Position numbers and translations under genes: made by a program. From a virus: a stretch of 40,777 bases of DNA. Of this stretch, positions 1-8,352 are shown in pieces; within the stretch, counting starts at the first letter, position 1, and each line of letters opens with the position of its first letter. The notes beneath the pieces are model-generated. The model was given only the letters and a program-made list of their open reading frames with translations, had not been told where the DNA came from and did no database searches. The DNA lies in the IMG/VR virus record IMGVR_UViG_3300020202_000146, positions 1 through 40,777 of that record; one strand, written 5' to 3'.

Positions 1-75
1 TGATTGCGTCTCAACTGTAATACCTGTAATGATGCCGGGGCAATTATGTACTCGGTTGAATTACGAGCACCATAA
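1..75 (+). CDS. 3' end of the fibre protein (repeat copy of 40651-40725)
   Basis: This is the terminal copy of the end of the gene at 39406-40725, with the stop TAA at 73-75. The first codon here reads TGA, whereas the full copy has CGA (Arg) at 40651-40653. The stop is therefore probably a contig-end base error rather than a real nonsense codon. Confidence 0.85.
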
Positions 76-127
76 TCATGCCAACGCCTTACGACCGCTA
101 CGGTTTAACGAAAGGAACTGCGGATCA
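2..127. repeat. Terminal direct repeat, left copy
   Basis: These 126 bases are identical to 40652-40777 (offset 40,650). Base 1 is t while the matching base 40651 is c. An exact terminal overlap of about this length is what a de Bruijn-graph assembler leaves at the ends of a circular contig. It therefore most likely marks a complete circular or circularly permuted genome. A short physical terminal repeat, as in T7-like phages, cannot be excluded from sequence alone. Confidence 0.95.
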
Positions 128-1223
128 GATCAATCGACCTGGATTTGTTTCTGCCTACAAGCTTGGTCCAGATGGTAAACCCATTGGTGGTATCCCTAAC
201 ATGGGGGAGACTGCCACTGCTCCGGCTCAACCTACTGAATCTGCCCTCGATAAAGCTACCCGTGAGTACTACGAGAGCCTGAATCGAACCAAGCCAAACG
301 AGGAACAAATCCGCAATGACATCCGTGCTCGAATGCAGGGTACGATTGATGCTATCGACAAAGAGTACCAATCACTTTTTGCTCAAGAGAATATCAATGC
401 CCAGGATCGTTTGGGACAGACACGAGCTATCAACGCTCGCTCTGGCCTTATGGGTTCTGATATTGGCCAGGCAAATACTGCTGGTACTCAAATGCAGAAC
501 CTCCGTGTCCGCCAGGCATTAGAAGCTGAGAAGTCACAAAAGATTGCTTCAGTGTTCACTAAGATTGACGCTGATGCTCGAGCAGAAATTCAAGCGAAGA
601 AACAGGAAGCTTTAGGTAATGCCAAAGCGTACATTGACTATCTCGCTGGAGCACAAACCAAAGCCCGTGAATCAGTAAAGACCCTAGCTCAAGGTGGTGT
701 ATCTCTGGAGGATCTGGCACCTGAGCAATACAAGAAGCTCTTAGAAAAGAGTGGTATGGATGAGTTTGAGCTTAAAGCTTTCTACAATGCGGCAAAGCCG
801 GAGGGTACCAAGACAACGTACAAGTACGAGGTTAAAGACGGAAAGATCATAGCCTACGGAGTAAACCCGACAACAGGTCAACTTGACATGACTAGTAAGG
901 ATATTCCTGGTGGAACCCTTGCCGCCAATGGGGAGTACAAAGAGCAAGTTATGCCTGATGGAACCCTTCTCCTTATCCCCGACAAGATTGACCCCAATAA
1001 GCCTCTAGACCAGCAAATTATCCGTGGTGGTAACTATGCTAAACCGGAGAAGCCAGATAAGGATACTACTAAAACAGGTTACAAGGATGCCTCACTTAAT
1101 GAGCGGGCAAAAGCTATTGCCTGGGTACAGACCCAAGAAGGGTTTACTACCAAGGACTTGGAGGCACTAAAGACTGATCCTGATTTCTTTCTGTTTGCAC
1201 TTGGCCAGGCCGGTTTAGAGTAG
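78..1223 (+). CDS. Helical internal virion (ejection-type) protein, 381 aa
   Basis: No catalytic motif is visible. The middle (about residues 55-225) is Ala/Gln/Lys/Glu-rich and predicted helical. It resembles the small internal core or ejection proteins that sit between the tail genes and the large core proteins of podoviruses. The C-terminal part (about 245-320) is richer in Gly, Thr and Asp and probably beta. It lies directly downstream of the fibre gene across the circular joint (2-base gap) and upstream of two large ejection proteins, which supports the role. The ATG has no Shine-Dalgarno. Function is inferred mainly from position. Confidence 0.55.
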   Translation: MPTPYDRYGLTKGTADQINRPGFVSAYKLGPDGKPIGGIPNMGETATAPAQPTESALDKATREYYESLNRTKPNEEQIRNDIRARMQGTIDAIDKEYQSLFAQENINAQDRLGQTRAINARSGLMGSDIGQANTAGTQMQNLRVRQALEAEKSQKIASVFTKIDADARAEIQAKKQEALGNAKAYIDYLAGAQTKARESVKTLAQGGVSLEDLAPEQYKKLLEKSGMDEFELKAFYNAAKPEGTKTTYKYEVKDGKIIAYGVNPTTGQLDMTSKDIPGGTLAANGEYKEQVMPDGTLLLIPDKIDPNKPLDQQIIRGGNYAKPEKPDKDTTKTGYKDASLNERAKAIAWVQTQEGFTTKDLEALKTDPDFFLFALGQAGLE

Positions 1224-1240
1224 CCCCTAATGTCACCTAA

Positions 1241-3625
1241 ATGTCAGTCTATGATACTTATAAGAAAAGTCTCCAAGGAACTACTCAGGTTCCTGAAGTA
1301 ACTCCCCAGCAGGAAGGGATCATTAAGCGTGCGGCACGGGCTGTTCTCCCCAAAAAACTAGAAGATAAGATTATAGGACCGGTTCAGACTTCTACACCCC
1401 CATCTCCAGTTTCAGTGTACGAGCAATTTAAGTCTACAAAGACTGGGGCTTCCGGTGGTAGCGTGTATGACCGCTTTAAAGGAAGGGAGCAAACAAACCT
1501 TGGTGAGTTATCTGCCAAGTACGAATCAAGTGGGAGAGCCGACGCTGTAGGTTATGACACCACTGGTGGCTGGTCGTATGGTACCCATCAGCTTACCCAA
1601 AACAACGTTGGGAGATTTTTGCAACTATCGGGGTATAGTAAGCAGTTTGGAAATCTCAAACCTGGCACCCCCCAGTTTAATGTGAAGTGGCAAGAGGTGG
1701 CCAGGAATGATCCCCAATTTAAAGATGCTCAGGAGCGGTATATTCGTGATACGCATTTCAATCCTCAATCTCAGATGCTCAAGGCATTGGGTATTCCGCT
1801 TAAGAAATACGGTGAAACGTTACAGCAGGTAATATACTCAACTGCGGTTCAGCATGGTCCGAATAATGATGTGGTTAAGAAAGCTCTGCAGAAGGTTGGT
1901 AAGGACGCCTCTGAGGAGGAGCTGATTAAGGCTATCTACGAAGAACGATGGGCGGGAGGTAAACGTTTTGCTTCCAGTACACCAGAGGTGAGACAATCCG
2001 TGTTTAAGCGGTTCTTTGGACCGAATGGTGAGTTACAGACAGCGCTGAAGAAGATCAAAGAAAAGACGGGCATTGGTATCAATCTGCCCCATACTGAATC
2101 GTTCAAGAAACCGTCGCAAGAGGGGTACCAAAAGACAGTTGAAAACTTCCCTATAATGCGACTTCTCAATAGCAATGCTGGGAGGAAGGTAATCTCCGAG
2201 GTTGCGGGTAAGACAGATGATGCCGGACTGAAGTTTATCTCCAGTATCGAAGCCCTGAGCCCATCTAAGACATACAAGGAAGCTTACGAAGCTTGGAAAA
2301 AGAAGGCCAGTGATCCGAATAACAATGAACTAGAGAAGATACTGTATGGTCTCCAGTCTGCCGGTCCACAATCGGCTATTGGTGTGGCACTATCGTTTAT
2401 TCCCTATGCTGGCGTACCCCTATCAACAGCATATTGGACCGCACTCTCTGCCGACGAACAAATCAAGAAACACGGCAGAGTCACTAGCCCTGGCAATATT
2501 GCCATAGACGTGGTGGGTGATCGGATGCTTGGCAGTGCACTTGAAGGAATACTTAAGGCCGGAGGCAAAACATTTATTAACACCGTAGCAAAGACATTTG
2601 GAATTGAAGGTGGTACCGAAACACTCCAAACGGTTCTCAAATTAGGAAACGACTATCAAAACGCCAAAACTCCCGAAGAGAAAAAACAAACAATTGAGGA
2701 GTTTAAGAGATACATAACGAGTGGGGACATCCTCAGAGAGTTTGCTATTGGTGGATTCTCTGGTGCCGGTATTGGTGCCGGTGGGTACGCTGTAAACAAG
2801 ATAGTTTCACAAGGGCAGAATCAGGTAAATATAGAGGGTACTGGATCGCCTGAGAAACCCCAAGGAACTGTATACGAGAGGTTCAAGCAGAGCCAGGGTC
2901 AAGTGACTAACATTGAACCATTAGAGAAGCTGGAGGAGGTACCATCTCAACCATCCCAAAAGGCTCCGAAAGAGATCACACCTGCGAAAGTGACTATCGA
3001 CGATATGGATGCAGGAGAAGAGGAATCTACTGTCAATAAAGATATTGAGAATACCTCCGAGACGACATTACAACCCAAAGAAGAGTCAGAAAATCTGGAC
3101 ACAAAGACTTCTAAAGTTGCATCTAGTGTTGAGGCAAAAGCTTTAAAGGAAAGGATTGCCGAGAGTTTTAAAGATCTTGCCCAGTACACACCCACGACTA
3201 TTGAAAAACAGACTACCCAGGCTCTGGCTCTAATCAAGCAGGATTATACAAAAGCACGAAGAATCTTGAGGGGTGAAGAATCTCTGCCAGAGGGGTTATT
3301 GGGGGGTACTATGATTAAGGTAATGGAGGACTATGCCATGAGAACTGGTGATGTGGGATTGTTACAGGATATTGCCAACTCTCCACTAACTTCTGAAACA
3401 TCTGTCCACGCTCAAGAAATGAGGATGTTGGCAGAACGTGATCCTGATTCACCTGTGGTCGCCATTATGGATGTGGTTAAAGCCAGAGAAAAGAGGGCAA
3501 CAAGAAGAATGGTGAACGTAAGGAAGGCCAAGACCAGGATAGCAGCAGACATAAAAGCGGAGATCAAGAAGAGGGCTCCCAAGAAAGAAACGTGGGAAAG
3601 TTTCATTGAATCAATTAAGTGCTAA
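1241..3625 (+). CDS. Ejection protein with lysozyme/transglycosylase-like domain, 794 aa
   Basis: Residues about 85-250 form a peptidoglycan-hydrolase-like domain. KYESSG (candidate catalytic Glu at about residue 95), followed by GYDTTGGWSYGTHQL, is the signature I know from lysozyme-like domains of VgrG-type and phage virion proteins. A virion-borne wall hydrolase at DNA entry is the likely role. Residues about 375-445 hold Gly/Ala-rich hydrophobic stretches, and the last 200 residues are charged and helical. A short motif VY(D/E)x(Y/F)K occurs four times (residues about 3, 59, 75 and 545). The next gene starts 2 bases after this stop. The wall role follows from the motif; virion location is inferred from context. 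Confidence 0.68.
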   Translation: MSVYDTYKKSLQGTTQVPEVTPQQEGIIKRAARAVLPKKLEDKIIGPVQTSTPPSPVSVYEQFKSTKTGASGGSVYDRFKGREQTNLGELSAKYESSGRADAVGYDTTGGWSYGTHQLTQNNVGRFLQLSGYSKQFGNLKPGTPQFNVKWQEVARNDPQFKDAQERYIRDTHFNPQSQMLKALGIPLKKYGETLQQVIYSTAVQHGPNNDVVKKALQKVGKDASEEELIKAIYEERWAGGKRFASSTPEVRQSVFKRFFGPNGELQTALKKIKEKTGIGINLPHTESFKKPSQEGYQKTVENFPIMRLLNSNAGRKVISEVAGKTDDAGLKFISSIEALSPSKTYKEAYEAWKKKASDPNNNELEKILYGLQSAGPQSAIGVALSFIPYAGVPLSTAYWTALSADEQIKKHGRVTSPGNIAIDVVGDRMLGSALEGILKAGGKTFINTVAKTFGIEGGTETLQTVLKLGNDYQNAKTPEEKKQTIEEFKRYITSGDILREFAIGGFSGAGIGAGGYAVNKIVSQGQNQVNIEGTGSPEKPQGTVYERFKQSQGQVTNIEPLEKLEEVPSQPSQKAPKEITPAKVTIDDMDAGEEESTVNKDIENTSETTLQPKEESENLDTKTSKVASSVEAKALKERIAESFKDLAQYTPTTIEKQTTQALALIKQDYTKARRILRGEESLPEGLLGGTMIKVMEDYAMRTGDVGLLQDIANSPLTSETSVHAQEMRMLAERDPDSPVVAIMDVVKAREKRATRRMVNVRKAKTRIAADIKAEIKKRAPKKETWESFIESIKC

Positions 3626-3627
3626 CT

Positions 3628-5514
3628 ATGCTTTGTCTACCCAAACAATTAGCCGAAAAGTTTAAAGAAAAGCTACGATCCGGGGAGATAAACCCAGAGA
3701 AACTTGCTGATATGACGAGTCAAGAGCGTCGTGATTTCTTTAGTAGTTTCTTGGGCGAGGCACAGGCTAGATCAGTAAACGCCCTCTTTGAATCAAAGCT
3801 GCTTCTGAAAAGCCAGCAGCAGGGTATTATCAACTGGGCTAAACAGGTAGTGGGTATGAAACCAGAGGTACTTAGGGATATTCTCTCTCGGGTAAACCGC
3901 ATGACCGAGGTTTTGCAACCAAGAGAGCTTGAGAGTTTTTTGAATGACCTAGCTAACCAAAGGCTTGGTGTTGAAGTGACAGTAGAGGAAGCCACCAGGA
4001 TAGCTGAATTGGCCAGATTGGTGGCAGAAAACAAATCTAAGATCAGGGAGGATTCTCCAATTAGAAGTCCGGAACGTCTTGAGTATGGCCTTGCGCTGGT
4101 TGCGTTTAAAGAGTATGTAGGCGATCTTAAGTTAGAGGCAGAATCAACACCCTTTATAGAACTGATTAAGAGCCCGAAAGATTTTATTGTTGAGGTCGGT
4201 GGAGCATTAAAGTCATTCCTTTCAACACTTGATAACTCATTCTTTGGAAGGCAAGGTATCAAGGTACTCTATACAAATCCATCCGTTTGGGGTCGGAACT
4301 TCATCAAATCATGGGGTGATATATTGAGGGAATTAAAGGGTGTTAGTGCTATGGTACCCATCAAGGCAGACGTATTTTCTAGACCGAATGCACTCAGTGG
4401 TACTTACAATCGGATGGGATTAGATATTGGCCTTTCGACTGAGGAGGCTTTTCCGTCATCATTTCCTGAAAGGATTCCATATCTAAGGAGGCTCTTTAAG
4501 GCAGCCGAATCTGCCTACAATGGAGCTGCACTTAGAATGCGTGCAGACTTGGCGGATCGTATGATCGACAAGGCCGAAGACCAGGGGGTTGATACTACTG
4601 AGAGGGAACAGGCCGAAAGTATCGGTAATCTTGTTAATGCCATGACCGGGCGAGGTAAGACCAAGCTGGCTAGTGTATACGGTAAGGAAATTAATACAGT
4701 TCTTTTTTCTATTAAGTTTCTCAAATCAAATTTCGATATACTCACTGCCCACCAGTTTCAGGGAGGTGTGACCCCATTTGTCCGAAAGCAAGCGGCTATA
4801 AATTTACTCAAGATCGTGGGAACAATAGCAGCCATTCAATTCATTGCGAATATTTTCTGGCCTGACAGTGTAGATAAAAAACACATTGGCAAAATCAAAA
4901 TTGGTGGCGTATGGATTGATCTCACAGGTGGTATGGCCTCCATAGCTCAACTTGCATACAACATGGTAGAGAAAATCAGAACTCAGTCTGGTAAATATGG
5001 TGAACAGACTGCATTAGATATTTTTGAGAACTTCTGGGAGGGTAAATTGGCACCACTCATGGGTATTATCAGAGACCTTGCAAAAGGTCAGAATTTTGAT
5101 GGCAATAAGCCAACAATAACCAATATCGCAGGTGGACTAATACCATTACCGATACAGACGTTTAATGACCTCCGAAAGGCAGATGCCAACCTATTACTAT
5201 TCTTATTTGATGCTCTCGGTTTCACAACAACTATTCCCAGGAAGGCTAATTGGAACCAGAACCCTGGTGTAGAATTGAAACAATTTAGAGACAAAGTAGG
5301 GCAAAAGAAATTCGATGAAGCAAATGAATTCTTCAATGATCGTTATGAAACTTGGCTGGATGAAATTAAAGAAAATCCAAAGTATAAAGCACTATCTGAA
5401 GAAGATCAAAAGAAGGTCAATACCTCAAAGAAGGATGAAATTAAGAATGATATTTTTAGAAAGTATAACTTCAAATACTCAGCGGAGAAAAAAGAGAAGC
5501 TACCAAAATTTTAA
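3628..5514 (+). CDS. Large internal virion / polyvalent-type protein, 628 aa
   Basis: The start is set at ATG 3628 (MLCLPKQ). A longer reading from GTG 3619 adds only three residues and overlaps the previous stop. The N-terminal 200 residues are helical and charged. The middle (about 185-330) has the DNSFFGRQG...NPSVWGRNF pattern I associate with domains of large phage polyvalent or ejection proteins. A hydrophobic stretch near residue 395 may insert into membrane. The C-terminus (from about 535) is Lys/Asp/Glu-rich. As the last of three consecutive ejection-type genes it is a candidate for the T7 gp16-like slot, though sequence identity to gp16 is not claimed. Confidence 0.58.
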   Translation: MLCLPKQLAEKFKEKLRSGEINPEKLADMTSQERRDFFSSFLGEAQARSVNALFESKLLLKSQQQGIINWAKQVVGMKPEVLRDILSRVNRMTEVLQPRELESFLNDLANQRLGVEVTVEEATRIAELARLVAENKSKIREDSPIRSPERLEYGLALVAFKEYVGDLKLEAESTPFIELIKSPKDFIVEVGGALKSFLSTLDNSFFGRQGIKVLYTNPSVWGRNFIKSWGDILRELKGVSAMVPIKADVFSRPNALSGTYNRMGLDIGLSTEEAFPSSFPERIPYLRRLFKAAESAYNGAALRMRADLADRMIDKAEDQGVDTTEREQAESIGNLVNAMTGRGKTKLASVYGKEINTVLFSIKFLKSNFDILTAHQFQGGVTPFVRKQAAINLLKIVGTIAAIQFIANIFWPDSVDKKHIGKIKIGGVWIDLTGGMASIAQLAYNMVEKIRTQSGKYGEQTALDIFENFWEGKLAPLMGIIRDLAKGQNFDGNKPTITNIAGGLIPLPIQTFNDLRKADANLLLFLFDALGFTTTIPRKANWNQNPGVELKQFRDKVGQKKFDEANEFFNDRYETWLDEIKENPKYKALSEEDQKKVNTSKKDEIKNDIFRKYNFKYSAEKKEKLPKF

Positions 5515-5750
5515 TTCCTCCTATGAACCGCTCCCCAAAGTATTGCGATCCATATAACCAGAAAGGCAACGAATGCCGCCCGGTCGCCGTAGAATCCTAA
5601 ACTATTGATTAGTTTCCCCAGCAGAACAGCTGAGAGATACAACAAAAGAAGACCGGTAACCATTAGGCTTAGAGAAAAAGCCCAATGTGCATTACTTAGA
5701 TTTTTATTTAACTCCTCTTTCAATAAAGATAGAATCTTATTCATTCCCAT
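5511..5750 (-). CDS. Small two-helix membrane protein, 79 aa
   Basis: Two hydrophobic segments (about residues 24-45 and 57-72) follow a charged N-terminal helix, and the C-terminus ends HRRN. The ATG at 5750 has an AGGGGAG ribosome site 7 bases upstream. Its stop overlaps the last 4 bases of the convergent ejection gene. It is the distal gene of the only minus-strand cluster. A role in superinfection exclusion or lysogenic conversion is possible, but no family is recognised. Confidence 0.6.
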   Translation of the reverse strand: MGMNKILSLLKEELNKNLSNAHWAFSLSLMVTGLLLLYLSAVLLGKLINSLGFYGDRAAFVAFLVIWIAILWGAVHRRN

Positions 5751-5776
5751 TGCTTTACTCCCCTAGAATGAAGTTG

Positions 5777-6034
5777 TCAAGAAGTCCTCAATACCTTAGA
5801 TAAGATCCACAATCCAAACAAGAACCATCCGAGATACCTTACAATGGAGTAGGTAAACGGGTTATCTCGGTTCTGAAAAAACACCATGAGAGCTAGTGCT
5901 GTAGGTAGCATCAGAACAAGAGTGATACCTTCGGTTACTGAATCATTGAACGGTGAGCCAGCCAGAAAGATAATGGCCAGGATAGCGATTGAGATCACCG
6001 CTACACGGAGTACCCAGACATCTATTTGATTCAT
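5777..6034 (-). CDS. Small three-helix membrane protein, 85 aa
   Basis: Three hydrophobic segments (about residues 7-26, 35-50 and 62-80) leave almost no soluble part. The ATG at 6034 lies 6 bases after the -10 box of the promoter at 6041-6068, which suggests a leaderless transcript. The next gene in the cluster starts 26 bases beyond its stop. Family unknown; a membrane-acting exclusion or conversion protein is only a guess. Confidence 0.6.
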   Translation of the reverse strand: MNQIDVWVLRVAVISIAILAIIFLAGSPFNDSVTEGITLVLMLPTALALMVFFQNRDNPFTYSIVRYLGWFLFGLWILSKVLRTS

Positions 6035-6040
6035 ATTTCT

Positions 6041-6068
6041 AGTTTAGACTTCCGAAGAAACTGGTCAA
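6041..6068 (-). promoter_or_regulatory. Sigma-70-like promoter, minus strand, probably leaderless
   Basis: On the minus strand, TTGACC (6068-6063) and TAAACT (6046-6041) are separated by 16 bases. The predicted transcription start falls at or next to the A of the ATG at 6034. It should drive the two small membrane genes at 5511-6034. Confidence 0.55.
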
Positions 6069-6115
6069 GGAAGTAGGGAATCAGATCAGGTATTTACTGG
6101 AGCAGGAGAAGTAAG

Positions 6116-6670
6116 TTACTGAGTAATCTCAGTCGTCTTAGAAATTGTTCTCTGCTTTCCTAAATAGTCATCTCGCAACCAAAGACCGCCGGCACGAAGT
6201 ATAATATCTACATCTAAGCCATTTTGGTAAGCATACTCTTTAACGGGGTTCATTAGGGGGTCGTCCTTTAACGAGATCAATACCTCTCGAGCCTTTTCCT
6301 GTACATCATATTCTGTTGGCTCTAACCCGACCAAAAGAAGCTCTATCTTTTCTTTGAGCATGCTTTTTTCCTCGTTAAGTATTTTTTCTAAACCACTCTC
6401 GATGATATATTTTCTTCCTAGCTCTGTAGGTTGAAGTGGACTTCCTGGTGCTTCTACCAAGGAATGCTCAAGAGTTATACCTCTCATCCTATTTCTTAAA
6501 GTGGTCTGAATCTCAATGACGGCATTGGTTACCCTGGTTATAGATTTTTTTACTGGGCTAATTACCCTATCTATGTAGAGGAATAAAACAAGTGCCAGCA
6601 CCAACAATGGTGTGTTGTCTTTTGTAAATCCGTATTCTCGAAGCAAATTTAGGGCTGTTTCTAATTCCAT
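6116..6670 (-). CDS. Membrane-anchored protein with cytoplasmic helical domain, 184 aa
   Basis: I set the start at ATG 6670 (MELETALN). The longer open frame to 6742 runs through the neighbouring small gene. Residues about 22-36 form a single membrane anchor. The rest is charged, with a helical stretch around 39-60 and a long Glu/Lys-rich region around 80-140, probably coiled coil. It starts 2 bases after the stop of the 44-aa gene upstream. No family recognised; it may act as a membrane-tethered effector. Confidence 0.55.
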   Translation of the reverse strand: MELETALNLLREYGFTKDNTPLLVLALVLFLYIDRVISPVKKSITRVTNAVIEIQTTLRNRMRGITLEHSLVEAPGSPLQPTELGRKYIIESGLEKILNEEKSMLKEKIELLLVGLEPTEYDVQEKAREVLISLKDDPLMNPVKEYAYQNGLDVDIILRAGGLWLRDDYLGKQRTISKTTEITQ

Positions 6671-6672
6671 AG

Positions 6673-6807
6673 TTAAAAGAGTTCTAACACCTTTTTTATA
6701 CCAAAAGCAAGTGAGAAGAAAATGAGACCATAAGCATACCACCGAGGATCTATGGTAGGAAACCCTTTGTACTTTCTTCCACTGTAGTACTCAAAGTCTC
6801 CTTTCAT
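6673..6807 (-). CDS. Tiny membrane protein, 44 aa
   Basis: This is a clear small gene: a Tyr- and Lys-rich N-terminus (residues 1-20), one membrane helix (about 24-35) and a short KKVLELF tail. The start at 6807 lies 7 bases after the extended -10 box at 6815-6823. It overlaps nothing and is followed 2 bases later by the 184-aa gene. It is the promoter-proximal gene of the minus cluster. Confidence 0.55.
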   Translation of the reverse strand: MKGDFEYYSGRKYKGFPTIDPRWYAYGLIFFSLAFGIKKVLELF

Positions 6808-6814
6808 TACCTCT

Positions 6815-6823
6815 ATCATACCA
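6815..6823 (-). promoter_or_regulatory. Extended -10 promoter for the minus-strand cluster
   Basis: The minus strand carries TG-G-TATGAT, an extended -10 element. No good -35 is seen 16-18 bases upstream. It sits 7 bases before the ATG at 6807, again implying a leaderless mRNA. The opposite strand leads into the papain-like peptidase at 6886, so 6808-6885 is a divergent control region. Confidence 0.45.
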
Positions 6824-6885
6824 CAAGTGGACAACTCCCTGTGCATAAGACGGACAGGATCAAAAACTAGGTATAGCGTAGAAGT

Positions 6886-7935
6886 ATGTGGAAATTTCCA
6901 CCTGATTTTAACCCAGGAGCTATACCAAGGTCGCCTGATCCTCGTGATATTCCATTTAGGGCGGCTGGCGCACCTTCAGTGAACTGGAGTGAAGGCCACA
7001 ACGTACTCAAAGAGCTTGGTTTGACTTTGCCTATCAAGAACCAAGGATCTTCTGGCTCCTGCGTAGGCCAGGCGTGGGCGTACCTCGCTGAAATAAAAGA
7101 GTTTGTCGAGAACAGGTCATTTACGCTTCTCTCACCTCGGGACATTTACTCTCGCATTTGGTTGCCTCCCGATGGTGGGGCGTATGGCTACAAGGGTGGA
7201 AGTATTCTCGCTGCTAGGGGAGTCGCTACCGATGCCTTCGTGAGCTCCTACATCAACGGCAATCCGCCTACCGAAGATTGGATGCGCCGTCGAGATGATT
7301 CTGAGATCGTCACTCGCAACGCTCGTATCCGTAAAGCCTCTGGCTACGGCCACGTCACCTTGACCATGGATGAAATCGCCTACGCTATCCAGCAGCAACA
7401 GGGGATTGTCCTTGGAGTTCACGGAACCAACGAAGGTTGGGGGGATGGGTTTGTCCGGCCACCGCTCCCAGCTGAGCGAATCTGGGGACATTTCCTAGTA
7501 GCTACTGGCTTTGGAACTATCGGCGGTAAACGGTACATCTATGGTCCTAACTCATGGTCAGATCAGTGGGGTGAGAACGGCTACTACTTCCTTTCCGAAG
7601 ATTACTTTAGACAGAACTATGTATTTAACCCGATGGTACTCATGGATTTACCCAATGAATACCTCGAAATAACCAGAATGAAAGACTTAATTAAGTTAGC
7701 CGATTCACCGGATCAGTACTTGGTCGAGTCTGGGTACCGGTACAGAATCCCCGACCTGGAGACGAAAGTCTACTTGCGGGACAGGATAAAAATAATTCTC
7801 GATACGCCTCGCACGGTGACGAGGGAAGAGTTTGACCGATTTCAGGACGGCGGCGTGTTCCCATCATGGCCACTCCACCTGAAAATCGGCGCAATCTACC
7901 CTGCGCTACGTGATGCGTTCGAGCAAAATGCGTAA
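6886..7935 (+). CDS. Papain-like (C1A-type) cysteine peptidase, 349 aa
   Basis: The catalytic set is readable in order. The oxyanion Gln is in KNQGSSGSC (Q53), the nucleophile is C59, the His is in WGHFLVATGFG (H202) and the Asn is in GPNSWSDQWGENGYYF (N222). This is the peptidase C1 layout, with no propeptide and no signal peptide. Residues 250-349 form a C-terminal extension rich in Tyr, Arg and Asp, perhaps for wall or substrate binding. It is followed 1 base later by a holin-like gene, so a role as an endolysin-like peptidase is plausible. A role against host or rival proteins cannot be excluded. A weak TATAGC box lies 8 bases before the ATG. Confidence 0.8.
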   Translation: MWKFPPDFNPGAIPRSPDPRDIPFRAAGAPSVNWSEGHNVLKELGLTLPIKNQGSSGSCVGQAWAYLAEIKEFVENRSFTLLSPRDIYSRIWLPPDGGAYGYKGGSILAARGVATDAFVSSYINGNPPTEDWMRRRDDSEIVTRNARIRKASGYGHVTLTMDEIAYAIQQQQGIVLGVHGTNEGWGDGFVRPPLPAERIWGHFLVATGFGTIGGKRYIYGPNSWSDQWGENGYYFLSEDYFRQNYVFNPMVLMDLPNEYLEITRMKDLIKLADSPDQYLVESGYRYRIPDLETKVYLRDRIKIILDTPRTVTREEFDRFQDGGVFPSWPLHLKIGAIYPALRDAFEQNA

Positions 7936-7936
7936 C

Positions 7937-8128
7937 ATGAAATTCTCCCTAACCCAGGGTGGTATCTTGGTTGCGGTGATTGGTACACTGCTTGTTAATG
8001 TAGGCTTCTCAGAAGCTTGCTCTAACGAGATCATTGCCAACATCCCACTCATCATCGGTGGTATCACTGCATGGATTGGACGCTATCGCCAGGGTGATAT
8101 TACCCTTGCCGGTTTCAAGAAGGAATAA
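7937..8128 (+). CDS. Holin-like two-helix membrane protein, 63 aa
   Basis: The start is set at ATG 7937 (MKFSLTQGG), one base after the peptidase stop. A longer frame from 7910 would overlap it. Two hydrophobic segments (about residues 8-22 and 33-48) are followed by a charged tail (GRYRQGDITLAGFKKE). Size, topology and position after a putative lytic enzyme fit a small holin. Short membrane proteins cannot be assigned to a holin family by eye. Confidence 0.6.
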   Translation: MKFSLTQGGILVAVIGTLLVNVGFSEACSNEIIANIPLIIGGITAWIGRYRQGDITLAGFKKE

Positions 8129-8148
8129 AGAAAACATAAAGTCGCCAG

Positions 8149-8178
8149 TTGACATACGTTTATACGTTGTTGTATACA
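8149..8178 (+). promoter_or_regulatory. Sigma-70-like promoter with inverted-repeat operator
   Basis: TTGACA (8149-8154) and TATACA (8173-8178) are separated by 18 bases. The inverted repeat TATAC (8161-8165) / GTATA (8172-8176) overlaps the spacer and the -10 box, where a repressor could sit. It points towards the hairpin-rich leader and the integrase. Confidence 0.6.
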
Positions 8179-8204
8179 TAGCGCAAATCTAATACACCCG
8201 TGTA

Positions 8205-8313
8205 GCAATGTAGGCAGCTTGAGGACCTTCATTGCACCTTTCAGTACGTGGGGTAGAATGTCAGTAGATACCGTTAACCCGGTATCTAGCTGTCCCTGTT
8301 AAAGGGGCACAGC
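8205..8313 (+). other. Hairpin-rich leader upstream of integrase
   Basis: Three hairpins stand in a row. GCAATG (8205-8210) pairs with CATTGC (about 8230-8235). A 9-bp perfect hairpin with arms 8265-8273 and 8280-8288 has loop TTAACC. A third (8289-8313) has arms GCTGTCCC / GGG..ACAGC. No open frame of note lies here. The position beside the integrase also makes this a candidate attP region, but no tRNA-like core sequence is visible. Confidence 0.5.
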
Positions 8314-8318
8314 GGCAT

Positions 8319-8347
8319 AACCCAGGAACTGAAAGGCCTGGGTTTTT
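8319..8347 (+). terminator. Intrinsic terminator directly before the integrase start
   Basis: AACCCAGG (8319-8326) and CCTGGGTT (8337-8344) form an 8-bp stem with a 10-base loop, followed by a run of five T. The integrase ATG is at 8353, only 5 bases after the T run. The terminator thus sits between promoter and gene and may act as an attenuator. Confidence 0.75.
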
Positions 8348-8352
8348 GCTTT

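Noticed and set aside
3600-3640. Frameshift splitting one large protein into the 794- and 628-aa genes
   Set aside because: The second frame has its own ATG and a gene-start-like MLCLPKQLAEKF sequence, and the first ends naturally. Two adjacent genes explain it.
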